From: Phaeodactylum tricornutum CCAP 1055/1
Lineage: Eukaryota; Bacillariophyta; Bacillariophyceae; Surirellales; Neidiaceae
Direction: 5' to 3'
DNA length: 64,000 bases
Assembly: GCF_000150955.2 (NCBI RefSeq)
Contig: NC_011689.1
Span: forward strand, 186,001 to 250,000
Part shown: in pieces, positions 31,378 through 43,355 of the stretch
Layout: every line of letters starts with the position of its first letter
Position numbering within the stretch: position 1 is the stretch's first letter
Notes under the pieces: generated by a model
Seen by the model: only the letters and a program-made list of their open reading frames with translations
The model's database searches: none
Told to the model about the DNA's origin: nothing
Made by a program: the position numbers and the translations under genes

Positions 31378-32343
31378 ATGACCGCACCCGACGAGTACGA
31401 CCACGACGATGACGACGATCATCCTTCCGTCGGTGACGGCAATTCGATTAACGATGACGACCCGGAAGACGTCAAGGCACGCAAACGCAAGGAACGCTTG
31501 GAACAAAACCGCATTTCCGCGAGGGAATCGCGCAAACGCAAAAAAACCATGATTGAAGAATTGCAGCGGACGGTCATTACGTTGAGTCGGGAAAATAAGG
31601 AACTCAACGAACGCAACGAACAATTGCGACGGCAACTCATGGAAATTGGCACCAAGGTACGTGTCGTGCGTGAGTCCAAAATTCGTCAATTGTCCCAAAC
31701 AATGAGCATGACGTAGTACGGATCGGATGCGGTGGATGGAAACGATACGGCTAGCTCTAGAGTCGTGCTACTAGTAGTAGTTATAGCGGGGGACGTCGAG
31801 GCGCTCGCCGGTGCCGCGTCACGCACCAACGGGTTCCCTGGCACGCCACGGATCGCGTCTATGAACGTGTGACTTTTTTTGTTTTCGCTCCTTCGGAACC
31901 ATTTGATGCATTCCCAGAAAGCAAATCTGGCCCTCGTCACGGGATTCTGTACAGCTCTATGTACATATGTACAAACGCTTACACACACACAAACACGCAC
32001 ACACCATTGCACTTTTATTCCCGCGAACTCACCACACCGTACTACACCAATCACTACGAACTCACTCGACTTTGTTACTTTTTCTCTCTCTCTCCACAAC
32101 ACTTCTCCTTCCACACCCCAGTATCCCAACGTGGTTCCCTTGCAAGCGATTGTGGGTCAAGCCGCCGCCCACGCGCCGTCCCAGGATGCGGCAGCGGCCG
32201 CCGCCGCGGCCCAGGCTCCCGCTCTGCAACCACCGCCGGGACAGGCGCCCGTCGGACTCGGGAACTTTAATCCCATGGCCTGGTTTCCGGGAGGCGCCAA
32301 TACCGGGGCTCCCGCCGGGGGCAACGGGCAAACTAATATGTAA
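31378..32343 (+). CDS. bZIP transcription factor
   Basis: Two exons (31378-31656 and 32122-32343) encode 166 residues. The acidic N-terminus is followed by a basic region with the N-x7-R signature (NRISARESR, about residues 44-52) and a leucine zipper with four heptad leucines (about 61-82). Exon 2 adds an Ala/Pro/Gly-rich tail (AAAAAAAAQAP, GGANTGAPAGG). If the intron is retained, translation continues into VRVVRESK and stops at 31716, giving a 112-residue form that lacks the tail. Basic-leucine-zipper dimers bind ACGT-core sites such as those found in this gene's own upstream region. Family call is firm; targets are unknown. Confidence 0.9.
31657..32121 (+). other. 465-bp intron in the bZIP gene
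   Basis: Donor AAG|GTACGT at 31657 and acceptor CACCCCAG|TAT ending at 32121 join in phase 0, linking the zipper to YPNVVPLQ. It is six times longer than the other introns in the window and includes a CA-rich run near 31980-32003. Confidence 0.8.
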
Positions 32344-32769
32344 CCACAATCAAACACGAGACGCGGGTGTGTGTATATGTACATGTGCGAACAAGGGAAG
32401 GGTGGCCCGTGGAGAATACCGATCATACCAAACGCAAGGAAGTCACATGAACAGTAGGTATATATTGGTAACAATGCAAATCTCAATAGGCCAACGTATT
32501 CATTACCAGTGTTATGTATATCCTGCTGTATCCGACGCATCCTTGTTCCGTGACATCTAGTTGTGCCCGCAGGAGCAACCAAACAAACTGCCGAATCCTT
32601 TAAAATTAGGAGTACAACCGTTCCCCTATCGATTCGTCGGTATGGTATGCTGGGACTGGGAGAAGTAGGTAAAAGTCCCTCACCTTGTTCCAAAAACACA
32701 GAACGGCTCTCGTTCGAAAATATAGTTCACCAAAGCCTATGCTGACTTTCACTCTTGGCTCCACACCTT
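32344..32769. other. Convergent 3' spacer between bZIP and NCA2 genes
   Basis: It should contain the ends of both transcripts. I see no separate gene or clear hairpin. Confidence 0.4.
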
Positions 32770-35151
32770 TCAACGCAGTAAACGGTCGTGTTGGTTTTGA
32801 ATCATACGCAACCATGCCAAGGTGTGTTCCGTTGAGATTCCGTTTCGATCCTTGCGCTGTTCCTGTACTTGCTGTACGAGAGCTACGAGGCGCCCATGGA
32901 TCGCGTCACACTCGGCAGCGGAAAACGGTGGTGAGCCAAAATCCAACAGGGTCAAATATCGGTGTACCGAAACCAACACTTCCGCCAACACGATCGTGCC
33001 GTCGGAATTACCTGCGGATTCGGCACCATTGGCCGCTAGCTCACGGAGCAACAATTCCTGGACGCAACGCAAATGATGCACCATTTCCGCATGCACCGCG
33101 GTGACCGGTCGCAAGTCGCGAGCCCGAAGATTGTAGAGAAATCTCGCTACCAGTCGGGTGCCGTAGGTGGCCATGATCAGTGCGGGAATGGCGGCTAAAA
33201 TTTGGAAATGAATCCGGTTGCCCTGCAACAAAACGTCAATGGTATCCAGTGCCGAAAGCATTCCCACTTTAAGCTGCTGCACTTGCACAAGCATGAGACG
33301 AGCGAACCTGCCTTGTACAACGTTAGCAAGTAAGCTGCTTTGAAAAGCACCCTCGTATTCTTCTGTAGCTGCTTGGAGAGCAGCTTGCCGACCTTTTGGA
33401 TTGCCGTCGCCGAAACCGATGTCCCGCAGCATATGATCTAAGGACTTTTCTTCCATTTCCAGTCCAAAAGCAGAAAAGATACCCGGGGATTTGTTCATGA
33501 TGTCATCGTATATTCCTTTGAACGGTATCCAGACGCGCTGCTTTCCTATTTCTACAGCTTTGTGGAAGCCCTTGGTAGCCTCGTCACGCACCAATGGCCA
33601 GTATGGTTTCCATCGACGATGTAAGAAATGGGCGAAACTAATCCTGGCTAGACTCGACGGGAGCTGGTACCGATTCAGCTGCCACATATTGTCGATCAAT
33701 GCCATACCGCCGAATCCCCTCACACCTCCTTCTCCAACTCGTTTCCAAGATCCGATGTTGTCCACGTATGAAAGTATTTCGTGCCATTGAGGGGCGTCAG
33801 ATATCTGCAGCTCTTCCTTTTCTGGCCACCACTGCTTTTCGAGTTCTTGGAATCTTATTGAAGAACAGGCCCCGTTTGTGTAAGTACTGTCTTCTAGTGC
33901 TTCACGAATGCACTCACAAAGTGTACTTCTTGCTTTTTTAAGCCATGATTGCATCGCCAGTGCATCATATGTACTATCGGCCGAAAGCAACTGTGCTGCC
34001 TTTTCTCCATCCAGCCTCGAACTTTGAACATGGTGGGCAAAGCTTTTCACATAGTCGTTTATTCGTTGAAGTCCTCTACTCCAACTTTCATACGACAAAA
34101 GACAGGATGCTAAATCGTTCCAAGAAAATTTCAGAGTAACGCAAGCCGATCCAGCGTCGACGGAATCGCGTACAGCGTTCAAGATAGATGATTCATTGCA
34201 CTCGGGATTTCGCTCTAGAAGAATGGCGACAAACTTTTCGAGCCGCCGAATTTCCGTTTTGTATGCAGCCTTGCTACTAGTATACCGATACCTGGCAAAA
34301 GCTGTACCGTTTCCAAGCCAGTGGCTGGCCCACTGCTGCAACTGTGATTGCTGCGTTCCCTTCACTCGATGCTCCCAGTAGTCGCGTTGGCGAGCCAGCT
34401 GCGAGCATTTCTCCAGAGTACGGTCTCTACCCACACGAATCAAGGCATCCACGAGGCGGACCTGGGCGGTAAGACACGCACTTTCGACAAGCATGAATTG
34501 CTCCCCAATCTCATCACTATTACTGACAAGAATGTCCCTTCCCACCGACACGTTCGCTTCCACGGATTCCTGCAAGGAGAGCCACGTATTCTGTAAACGA
34601 AGCATTGGTACGATCGCGGCTTTTATGAATTGGTCTCGATCTGTGCGAGGTGAGTGGTATACCTCTAAAGCACTTGCCACATCCCTGGCTATGTCGTCGA
34701 AAGTGGGTGACGGCTCGATTTTTAACTTGCTCGTCTCGTAGTCATCGTCATCGTCTGTGGACTGAGATGCTTCTTCCAGCGACCATACCGTTGGATCTTT
34801 GTAAGGCAGTGGCGTCGAATCCCTATTTGATGTTCCTTTCACTATATGACGCATTCTCTGAAACGCGGCAACTAAAAGCTGACTGCGCACACGCTCAATC
34901 CCTCCAAACAGAACATAAGACTGATCATCAAGATCCAGCGTAAATGCTCGTCCACAATGTCGCCGCCGGAATGTAAGTCTGCGATCATCTGCTGTGTCTT
35001 CGCCATTCTGAGTTAGTTGTTGCCGGCGACGGTATCTTTTGATCCAGTGATAGAAGGTACCAAGGGTGACGACACCAATAGGAGGCTTGTAGAAAAGTGC
35101 TCCGACAATTCCATCCACAAAGCATTGCAGAGAACTCTTTGCGTTCTCCAT
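32770..35151 (-). CDS. NCA2: NCA2-family mitochondrial protein
   Basis: The ATG at 35151 gives 793 residues. The C-terminal third matches the NCA2 domain: ARLMLVQVQQLKVGMLSALD, then a hydrophobic helix ILAAIPALIMATYG, a basic stretch, HAEMVHHLRCVQELLL and LTLLDF. A hydrophobic PIGVVTLGTFYHWI segment lies near the N-terminus, and two more occur in the C-terminal half. In yeast, Nca2 is needed for correct mitochondrial expression of the ATP synthase subunits Atp6 and Atp8; plant relatives sit in organelle membranes. The middle is long, helical and poorly conserved. No intron is needed. Family call by motif reading; the exact role in a diatom is unproven. Confidence 0.8.
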   Translation of the reverse strand: MENAKSSLQCFVDGIVGALFYKPPIGVVTLGTFYHWIKRYRRRQQLTQNGEDTADDRRLTFRRRHCGRAFTLDLDDQSYVLFGGIERVRSQLLVAAFQRMRHIVKGTSNRDSTPLPYKDPTVWSLEEASQSTDDDDDYETSKLKIEPSPTFDDIARDVASALEVYHSPRTDRDQFIKAAIVPMLRLQNTWLSLQESVEANVSVGRDILVSNSDEIGEQFMLVESACLTAQVRLVDALIRVGRDRTLEKCSQLARQRDYWEHRVKGTQQSQLQQWASHWLGNGTAFARYRYTSSKAAYKTEIRRLEKFVAILLERNPECNESSILNAVRDSVDAGSACVTLKFSWNDLASCLLSYESWSRGLQRINDYVKSFAHHVQSSRLDGEKAAQLLSADSTYDALAMQSWLKKARSTLCECIREALEDSTYTNGACSSIRFQELEKQWWPEKEELQISDAPQWHEILSYVDNIGSWKRVGEGGVRGFGGMALIDNMWQLNRYQLPSSLARISFAHFLHRRWKPYWPLVRDEATKGFHKAVEIGKQRVWIPFKGIYDDIMNKSPGIFSAFGLEMEEKSLDHMLRDIGFGDGNPKGRQAALQAATEEYEGAFQSSLLANVVQGRFARLMLVQVQQLKVGMLSALDTIDVLLQGNRIHFQILAAIPALIMATYGTRLVARFLYNLRARDLRPVTAVHAEMVHHLRCVQELLLRELAANGAESAGNSDGTIVLAEVLVSVHRYLTLLDFGSPPFSAAECDAIHGRLVALVQQVQEQRKDRNGISTEHTLAWLRMIQNQHDRLLR

Positions 35152-35711
35152 GATCACGGATATCTCTTGCTAAAAGAGTGGCGCGACTTATTGCGTAACA
35201 ATCAGCAAGCACCAAGTCAATATACAATGATCAAGGCACACGTTATACCCTTAATATCGCCCACCTTTCGGCCGATTTGTGAATTGAAAATCCCTGCTTA
35301 CTGATTGAAGTTCCAAAGAGAAAACCTATGCTCTGAAACGATGCATGACAAGGTTGGTCTTTCCCCCTGGCTAGAGAAGTATGCCCATGCTAGCACGGAT
35401 AGCAAGTCGATAGAAAGGAATTTGTCGTTCTCACAGTGCGTCTACTTACTACTTACAATATACCTGTAATGACATCGTTTGTCAAGATAAGCCGACGAAT
35501 GATCAAGGCAAATTAAGGACTAATCCTTGACCTTACTGTAGTCCTTCTTCGATTTACTAGATTTTATTTTGCTTGTGCTCCCGGTGAGTTAATGTAAGAA
35601 AAGACTCCATTCCATATCGCGCTTTCTATCCAGCCTTAGGTAGTAAGCAATTGACAAAATCCCGGAAAAAGAATTGTAGGAAAAAGAGGTATCATGTGGA
35701 CCCCCATTGAT
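35152..35711. other. Spacer between NCA2 and 5-oxoprolinase
   Basis: The two flanking genes run in the same direction. The stretch should hold the NCA2 promoter and the 3' end of the 5-oxoprolinase gene. I recognise nothing else in it. Confidence 0.4.
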
Positions 35712-38700
35712 TTACGAAGGACTCTTCTTTTCCTCCGGAAAGGCTCCGTAGCCTCCACCTCCCGGCGTTTCAATGCGCAAACGCTCTCCCGTATTGATCG
35801 AGCTACTGCATCGACCACCCATATTCACAGTAATACCATCCTTGCGGACTAATAGATTTTTTCCACACGCACCATCCTCTCCGCCAGCCATACCATATGG
35901 ATGCAAAGTTCGACGCTCACTGAGAATGCTCATCGTCAACGGTCGTAATGGTTCCAACTCCCGAACGACCCCGTCACCTCCCTGATGCCGCCCACGACCG
36001 CCACTACCACGGCGAAGCGAAAACTCCTGGAGCAAAACTGGGTAGCGGCGTTCTAAAATTTCGGGGTCGGTAATTCGTGTGTTGGTACAATGCGTGTGAA
36101 CGCCCGATGGACCGTCCCATGAGGGTCCCGCACCAACTCCACCAGCAATAGTTTCATAGTAGCCAAACTCCTTGTCGCCAAAGGTCAAGTTATTCATACA
36201 CCCCTGGCTCGCTGCGCAGGCTTGGAAAGCTTTTAGGACGACATCCACCACACGTTGACTTGTAAGAACATTGCCTCCAACCACACCAGCATCTGACGAT
36301 GGATTTAGCAAACAATTTTGTGGAATAATGAACGTGATGGGAGCTAAGCACCCTTGATTTAGTGGAATATCTTCCGCGACCAATGAACGCAATGAGTAAA
36401 TGACGGCACTGTAAGTGACAGCCGGAGGAGCATTGTGGTTTCCCAACACTTGCGGGCCTGTCCCGGTAAAATCGAAGGTTGCTGAACCAGTATTTGGGTC
36501 GATATCGATAGTTAGTTCAATTGGCGACCCGTCGTCCATGAAATCGATCGCGTGCGCCCGATTACCATGCTCCTTGCAAAAGTCCCGAAGCATTCTGCGC
36601 ACCAAAATTTCTGCGTTCTTTTGGATAAAATGCATGTACGCTTCAACGTGATGCAGCCCGTGCTCTTGCACGAGTTCCGTCAGTAAACGGATTCCTGAAT
36701 TGTTGGCAGCTACTTGAGCACGTAGATCACTCATGTTATCCCGCAAGTTGCGCGTTCCTGAGTTGCCCGGTAATTTTCCAGGGGACTGTAAAATTTCCGT
36801 TATGCCCTCTTCCTGAAATTTGCCATCGCGAACCAGCTTAAAGGCGATAATCATGGCACCTTCGTCTTCGAGCTTGTTGGAATGGGGTGGCATCGACCCA
36901 GGAGCGATACCTCCAATGTCGGCATGGTGACCGCGACTAGCCACGAAGAAGATTATTTTACCTTCGTGAAAGACTGGCGTGATAACCGTAATATCAGGCA
37001 AATGAGAGCCCCCCGCCAGCTGTGGATGGTTCGACACCAGCACCTCCCCCTCCTTGATGCTTTCCCGACCTTCACTGTTCCAATACTCTACTTGGAAACT
37101 CACAGCTCGTTCCATAGCTCCCAAGTGGACCGGAATATGAGGAGCATTCGCCACCAGTCCACCATTTTTGGTAAACAGTGCGCACGAGAAGTCGAGCCGT
37201 TCCTTCATGTTGACCGAAATAGCTGTGCGCTGGAGTGTTCGTCCCATTTGCTCGGCGATCCCCATGAAGCGGTGCGCAAAGATCGAAAGTTGAACCGGAT
37301 CTTCCTTAATTTGGGCCTCGCTGGATTCTTCCTCAACGACTTGCTCGTGGCAGTTACCGACCGTAATTTCTAGGTCACCCGTAGCAGTCACAAGCGCTTC
37401 ACACGCGATTTCCAGTACAACAATGGAAATAGGCTGTACAATAATACTAGGGCCTTTTACGGCATGACCCGGCAACAGGTCTTCGGCTTTGTAAACAGGC
37501 ACGTCTTCCCAACCGTGTTCGAAATAGGCTTTGGTGGTATCAATCGGTGTTGGCGCGCCGATATTTTCCGGAGATGGCCATTGTGGCGGAGTGGCTCCGG
37601 GGACGACGGCCCGTACGCGGTAGTCGTCAATCAAAATGTCCCGGCCTTGCAAGACGAACCCAAATTCGCGCATGTACAGGGCCCGGAAGGAGTCATCCAG
37701 TGTCGCGTCGGCTGTTTCTTGAATCATAATTGCGTTGTCCGTTCCTTCGTAACGCATATTGACAAATCGTTCCGTCACAATTTCGGAAGCGTCGTAGCCC
37801 TGTACCGTCAACATACTCTGGGCCTTCTCCGCCAAGGCTTGCAATCGGGTTTGACCCGATTCGGAAATGCCTCCGTGATACGTCTCGGCAGTAGGTTCTT
37901 GCTCTTCGTGGACGGCATCGGCTAGGCTCAATCCGTACGCCGACAAGATGCCACCGAAGCGGTGGACAAAGACTCGTTTCATACCGAGCGCTTTGGCCAT
38001 GGCGCAAGCGTGCTGCGGCCCGGCTCCACCAAAACAGGCCAACGTGTGGGTGGTAATATCGAAACCCTTCATTTGCGTCAAATTTCGAATTGGACGACAC
38101 ATGGCTTCGTTGGCTACCTGTAGGAAGCCAAAGGCTAGTTCTTCGGCTGATCGGCCCTGCGCTTCTGGCAATTTGGTCAGTTCCTCAAACGCCGCGCGCG
38201 CACCGTCCACGTCGAGTGGTTCGTCCTCGTTGGGGCCAAAAATGGATGGAAAGTACCGGGGAACAACCCTACCCAGCACAACGTTGGCGTCCGTAACGGC
38301 CAGGTACCCATTCTTGCGGTAACACACGGGACCGGGATGAGCCCGGGAACTTTCCGGTCCGACCACGAACATGCCACGTTTCAGAAACAAGCGACTGCCG
38401 CCTCCGGCGGCCACGGTATGAATGTCGAGCTGCGGGGCTTGAATAGCGACGCCGGCTGTGACGGTTTCCAACACGTGTTCCCACGCATTGTCGTAACGGG
38501 AGACGTCCGTGGATGTGCCGCCCATATCAAAGCCGATTACGGGAAAGCCGGGCTTGTAACTCGTCTTGGCGTAGCCCACGACGCCACCTGCGGGACCGGA
38601 GAGAATGGCCTGGTGACCTCCAAAGGAGTGCACCGGTGCGAGGCCCCCGTCAGACTTCATAAAGGTGAGGGGCACGTTGGCGAGATTCGCGTCAAAGCCT

Positions 38701-39752
38701 TTCTGAAAGGAGAGTAGATAGGTAGTAATTTTGGGAGTCAGGTAGGCTGCTGCGCAGGTGGTGTGTCCCCGACTGACGAGTTTCACCATGGGCATGACGC
38801 GGTGTGAGAGGGAAATCTGTTCGAAGCCGCCGACACTCTCGGCCAGTGCCCCAATCATGTCTTCGTGGGCGCCGTAGACGTAGGCGTGCATGAGACAGAC
38901 GGCAATCGCTGTAATTCCGTCGGCCTTGAGTGACTCGAGCACGGCACGAACGGCTGTGAGATTGGGTTCCCGTACCACGTATACGGTTTCTCCGGTGACG
39001 CCCTCGTGCGCCGTGTAGCGGTCGCGGTACTCGTCGGGTGTAAATTGTGCGAGGACGAGACGTTCGTCAATGGCGACGGTTTTTTCGTACAAGAGAGAGG
39101 GTTTCGCACACGAAAGATCAAAAATGTTGGGCCGCGCCTGGTTGCCAATTTCCAACAAATCCTCAAATCCCTTGGTAGTCAACAAGGCCATGCGGGCTCC
39201 GTCTCGTTCCAACAACGCGTTGGTAGCAACGGTGGTGCCCATACGGATGGAACCAATCTGGGACGTTTCGACCGGAATCCCGCGATTGTACAATCGTTCG
39301 GTATCGAATTCCGCCAAGACTTGACGAATTCCTTCCGTGGGAGCATCTTGGTAGTGAGAAGGGTCTTCCGAAAGCAGTTTGCGGACAATTTCGTCACCAT
39401 TCGGCAACCGGCAGTGAATGTCCGTAAAGGTACCACCGCGATCGATCGCGAAATGGAACTTGCCGTCGCCCGGAATGATCGTGGTGGCACTCGTGGACGT
39501 CATTTCCATTCGGAGACTGCGATTCCGGACCAACGATGCCGAAGTATCCTTCCAACGATGGCAAGAAAATGCGGGTGATACTCGAGCGAAACGCGCGTGG
39601 TTAGGAGGAGCAATCAATGGACGAAAGGCTTGGACGTAAGCGATCGACAGAGACGGTAGAAAAACTGCAGTTGTCAACAATAAAGACGACAAACAGAGAG
39701 GGGAGCAGACTTTCTTAGAATTGCAATGGCTCGACTTGCGTCGGTAGAGCAT
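35712..39752 (-). CDS. OPLAH: 5-oxoprolinase (ATP-hydrolysing) with a plastid-like presequence
   Basis: The 1346-residue protein is a full-length eukaryotic 5-oxoprolinase, which opens 5-oxo-L-proline to glutamate using ATP in the gamma-glutamyl (glutathione) cycle. The hydantoinase-A N-terminal domain starts at [13 protein letters not shown] (about residue 99). The hydantoinase-A core has [13 protein letters not shown] and AAGGGSRL. The hydantoinase-B half starts near residue 820 and includes [15 protein letters not shown] and [18 protein letters not shown]; the end has GGGGYGAFP. The usual enzyme is cytosolic, but here the ATG at 39752 precedes a hydrophobic stretch ending YVQA followed by FRPL, an ASAF-like plastid cut site. 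Internal ATGs at 39506 and 39500 would give a cytosolic form. Enzyme identity is firm; location is inferred. Confidence 0.95.
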   Translation of the reverse strand: MLYRRKSSHCNSKKVCSPLCLSSLLLTTAVFLPSLSIAYVQAFRPLIAPPNHARFARVSPAFSCHRWKDTSASLVRNRSLRMEMTSTSATTIIPGDGKFHFAIDRGGTFTDIHCRLPNGDEIVRKLLSEDPSHYQDAPTEGIRQVLAEFDTERLYNRGIPVETSQIGSIRMGTTVATNALLERDGARMALLTTKGFEDLLEIGNQARPNIFDLSCAKPSLLYEKTVAIDERLVLAQFTPDEYRDRYTAHEGVTGETVYVVREPNLTAVRAVLESLKADGITAIAVCLMHAYVYGAHEDMIGALAESVGGFEQISLSHRVMPMVKLVSRGHTTCAAAYLTPKITTYLLSFQKGFDANLANVPLTFMKSDGGLAPVHSFGGHQAILSGPAGGVVGYAKTSYKPGFPVIGFDMGGTSTDVSRYDNAWEHVLETVTAGVAIQAPQLDIHTVAAGGGSRLFLKRGMFVVGPESSRAHPGPVCYRKNGYLAVTDANVVLGRVVPRYFPSIFGPNEDEPLDVDGARAAFEELTKLPEAQGRSAEELAFGFLQVANEAMCRPIRNLTQMKGFDITTHTLACFGGAGPQHACAMAKALGMKRVFVHRFGGILSAYGLSLADAVHEEQEPTAETYHGGISESGQTRLQALAEKAQSMLTVQGYDASEIVTERFVNMRYEGTDNAIMIQETADATLDDSFRALYMREFGFVLQGRDILIDDYRVRAVVPGATPPQWPSPENIGAPTPIDTTKAYFEHGWEDVPVYKAEDLLPGHAVKGPSIIVQPISIVVLEIACEALVTATGDLEITVGNCHEQVVEEESSEAQIKEDPVQLSIFAHRFMGIAEQMGRTLQRTAISVNMKERLDFSCALFTKNGGLVANAPHIPVHLGAMERAVSFQVEYWNSEGRESIKEGEVLVSNHPQLAGGSHLPDITVITPVFHEGKIIFFVASRGHHADIGGIAPGSMPPHSNKLEDEGAMIIAFKLVRDGKFQEEGITEILQSPGKLPGNSGTRNLRDNMSDLRAQVAANNSGIRLLTELVQEHGLHHVEAYMHFIQKNAEILVRRMLRDFCKEHGNRAHAIDFMDDGSPIELTIDIDPNTGSATFDFTGTGPQVLGNHNAPPAVTYSAVIYSLRSLVAEDIPLNQGCLAPITFIIPQNCLLNPSSDAGVVGGNVLTSQRVVDVVLKAFQACAASQGCMNNLTFGDKEFGYYETIAGGVGAGPSWDGPSGVHTHCTNTRITDPEILERRYPVLLQEFSLRRGSGGRGRHQGGDGVVRELEPLRPLTMSILSERRTLHPYGMAGGEDGACGKNLLVRKDGITVNMGGRCSSSINTGERLRIETPGGGGYGAFPEEKKSPS

Positions 39753-40618
39753 GTAAGTATTGTATAGCACTAGACTGGTTTGTGTGCTTCACCCAACAAC
39801 ACTAATGACAATGAGGAGTCGATTGCCCCACAGGTCAATCAGATCGAATATGTGCGGTTCCTCTCGCAAACAATAGGTCTCCCTATTTTGATAGATCGAT
39901 CGATCGATCGACCGACTACCTTGGCCAGGCAGACTGTAATAGCAGACAGGAGAGGAGGGAGTCTGAATATAGGTGCAGTATTCGCACAGTCAATAGGGGT
40001 GTTTGTTGTCACAGTCAGCCGACGGGGAAAACGAGTTGTTAGTGACAAACAAGAGCGAGCGACCTCGACAAATCGCACACAGCAACGTGACGACGCCGAG
40101 AGGTCGCAAAAGCGAAAAGAGCCCGTGAACACGAGGACCGACAAGTTCCATGATTCGCGAGAACTTGGAACAGATCGGATCGTACACGGCCATCAACGAT
40201 CCTCCATCCAGCGCGAGAGGAAACAGCGTTGCTTTCTGGGACTGCCAGTCACGCACCGACAGAGAAATCCTTGGTACCTTCCCCGTTCGCTAGTAATAGA
40301 GTTATTGAACTATTATAGTTACAATAGCTACTATACCAGTAGTGAGAGAGCAATCAACTACCTATTCCTGGAGCGACGGGTAAACAATTGCGAGGTGAGT
40401 GTTCCTGATGAGGAAAGGCACCAGTCTCCAAGGATAACTACCGCTTTATCGGTATGAGCGTCGAGACATTCGGAGCCATCCCAGACAAAAAAAAAGAGCG
40501 TGTGAAATTTACAACGTTTCCGATGATCCAGGTCTCCACCAATGCACCGTGCCACTTCCAAAAAGATCTATATTCCTGGCATACACAGTTCACGTGCATG
40601 TATCTATGATTAGATGAC
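39753..40618. other. Spacer between 5-oxoprolinase and Tex-like genes
   Basis: Contains a short GATC microsatellite (about 39893-39912). A plus-strand frame at 39780-40457 begins with a non-ATG codon and has the composition of non-coding sequence. No gene is supported. Confidence 0.4.
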
Positions 40619-43355
40619 TCACGTCGATCGCTTGGTCCGTTTCGTATTCCTTCCAATATTTGTTGGTCGAACACTTTTGCTAGTAGAAGCGCTACGTTTG
40701 CCACCACCGGTTGGCTTCGGACCCACTGGAACTGTGATCCGCGGACCTTGTATGGTCCGACGGGACCCTACTCCCGTACCCGTCTGCGGTGGCATAAGAA
40801 CGCTCGCGCCGTTCTTTACTGCACCGCCGGCCAAAGCGAGCGACACTTTATGGTCTTGGACGCTGACAATGTCGATCCCGATTCCTTGTCCAATCAGGAG
40901 CGTGTCCAACGCGACACGATTCGCCATCATTTGCGAAATGTGCAACAAGCCATCGTGGGGTCCACCAAAATCGACAAAGGCACCAAAATCGGCCAAATTT
41001 CGAACCGTCCCTTGGACGTTGCGGACCGGACACGCCGCTTGCAAGGCCGCTAGATCGTGGGCCAGCCCCGCCGGTAATCGTGCGCAGTTGGAGCCGTCCC
41101 ACCGCGGAGACGCACCACGACGGCTCCCGGTATCATTGCCTTGGCGCAATCGAGGATCTACGTTTATTAACGAATCCACCAGGTTTTCCAACACGGAAAG
41201 CATGCGTTCCGGACTAACGCCAAATTGCGTCGACCCAGCGTTCAGTACATCCTTCCAGCAGGACTTCCATTCGGCGCGCGGTGGGAGGTTCGTCGGTACC
41301 GTCAACAGATCCCACGACAATGTTTGTAGTAGCCATCGTGCAGTGTCGTAGGACTCCGGATGTACCAGGGTTCCATCCAACGGTTCTGGTCCGTCGACAA
41401 TCCGCAAGAAGCCGGCACAGGCTTGGAATGTTTTCGGACCCAAACCGGTTACCCTCGACAGCAAATCCTGCCTCGTTGCCAAAGGCCGCGCTGCCATGAT
41501 GGCATCGGCTAGTTTGGCCAATCCCGGTACCTTGCGCAAAATTTCGACCCGACAGGTATTCACGTCCACGCCAACGGCGGCAGCGGCATCTACACTGGTC
41601 CGATGCAGTACATCGTCCAAATCAGCGGGCGGTACGTCATGCTGGTACATACCCAATCCCAAACTAGCTGGCGGGACCTTGATGAGCTCGTGCAATGGAT
41701 TCTGCCACCGTCGACCAATCGAAACGGCCGCAATGGCGGAAGGGGGATCATTCGGAAATTCCTCTCGTGCCGCTTCCGTCACACTCCACACACTGGCACC
41801 AGCTTCGTGGACTACTTGAATATCCAATTCTAATTTCTCAGTAGCAACAGCGGCGGCTTCCCGTAACAAATCACGTGCTTCGTGTGTACCGTGGCCGTTC
41901 CCTAATGTGACCACCACAGTATTCGATTGCGTCGCATCGGCAACGTCTCGTAGCAACGTACTCATCGTTCGCACACCAGTCGTTCGGGCATTGCCCAAGT
42001 ACTTGACTGTCGTCAACGGTTGTAGCGCAACATGCCCATTAACGTCCAGGACAGCGCATTTCAATCCTGCTTGAAATCCTGGATCAACACTGAGTAGATA
42101 CAGTGGTGGAGAAGCTCGAGAGCTGGCGTTATTCCCACTACTACCGCCGCCGCGACTCGCAGGCGGCGCCAAGAGTGCACGCGAGGTGTTCTCGGCAAAT
42201 ACTTGCCCGGGCCTGAGCTTGGGGCAGACAAGTTTTCGACCACAATCGAGTCAATAGTTTTCGGCGCAACGTACGCGTATACGCTTCGTGCACGGCCTCG
42301 TCCAAGAGATTGGCTGGGAGGGCGTCACCGTGGCGGGGCCATCGGCGCCGCACGGCGTATCGCATACAGGCTTCAATTTTGGATCCGTCCACTTCGTACG
42401 ACAATTGCAGTAGTTTTTGTTCGACTCCCCGGCGAATTGCCAGTATCTGATGATCCCGTAACCGGGACAATGGGGCAGTAAAGTCGTGGTATACAACGTA
42501 CTTTTGGTCGGCCGCGGGGTCGTTTGACGGCGAAGCTGGTGGTTTCGTCCTTATTTTGGCATGTTTCCACAATTCGTTTTGAACGGTTTCCACTACTGAT
42601 GGTTCGTTGGCGATAAGCTTGGTGCTCAAGACGTGCAAAACGGCGTCTTTCGGATGCTGCTTCAAAATACGATGAATCGAAAATGAATCTTGATCGCCGT
42701 GCCAAAAGGCGTCCAATTGGGGAATTAGTTCGGGATGGTCGTTTTGGATACGATCCAGCACGGAACCTTTCGACGGGGGCTTATAAGGAGCGTACCAATC
42801 TTCCAATTCCGCCTTGGACGTACTGGTTTGCACTTTACTGATCCAGGCTTCGTTTTCGGCGTTGCCTTTGCCGTCGTGTGCCACCGCCGCGGCTCGGAGC
42901 ACTTTCGCTCGTACACTCTGGAGACTAGCGTGTCGGGAAGACAAGGTTTGTAGCAAGTGTACTTGCCGTGTGGTCAACGGATTGACCAAGTCCACCCGGT
43001 ACCGACAGACGAACGGGACAGCGGAAGCGTCCGTCAAAAGAGGCAGCGTGCGTGCCGCGGCTCGTGCGATGACTACCCGAAGCGCGGACGAGTCGTCGAG
43101 TGTGGATCCCGAAGGTGTCGGCGTCCCGGACTCGGCTTGCAGCAATTGTGGTGTCCACGCTTGTGCCAGCAGAGTTGGTTCCACAGTCGCGGTGGCTATA
43201 TCATGCATTGACGACGTTGCGTACAGTGGAGTCCGACTAGTTGCGGTGTGACTCGCTGCTTTCATGGTTCCAAGATTGCAGCGATTGGTGCAGCGAGATA
43301 TTGGACGAAACGACGAAGAGCACAAACAGCTTAAGCCCCAAAAAGCTGTTCTCAT
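40619..43355 (-). CDS. Tex-family S1/YqgF RNA-binding protein with an apparent one-base shift
   Basis: Together the two overlapping frames cover a complete Tex/SRBD1-type protein of about 911 residues. The upstream frame (43355-42203 region) has the Tex N-terminal helices (VPFVCRYR, WYAPYKPPSK). The downstream frame (to 40619) has the YqgF-like RNase H fold (LLSVDPGFQAGLKCAVLD, VHEAGASVWS, LGMYQHDV), a helix-hairpin-helix region (VGVDVNT, LGPKTFQACAGFLRI) and the S1 domain (GTVRNLADFGAFVDFGG). The frames must change between A-R-A and VFAENTSRALLAPP at about 42210-42200. The total length is 3n+1, so exactly one extra base is present. The N-terminus (MRTAFWGLSCLCSSSFRP) looks like an organelle presequence. 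Tex proteins act in transcription and RNA binding. The break may be a sequence error, a real lesion or frameshifting. Confidence 0.85.

Noticed and set aside
39780-40457. 225-codon plus-strand frame
   Set aside because: It starts on a non-ATG codon, lies in the promoter of the 5-oxoprolinase gene and reads through a GATC microsatellite; no domain is visible.
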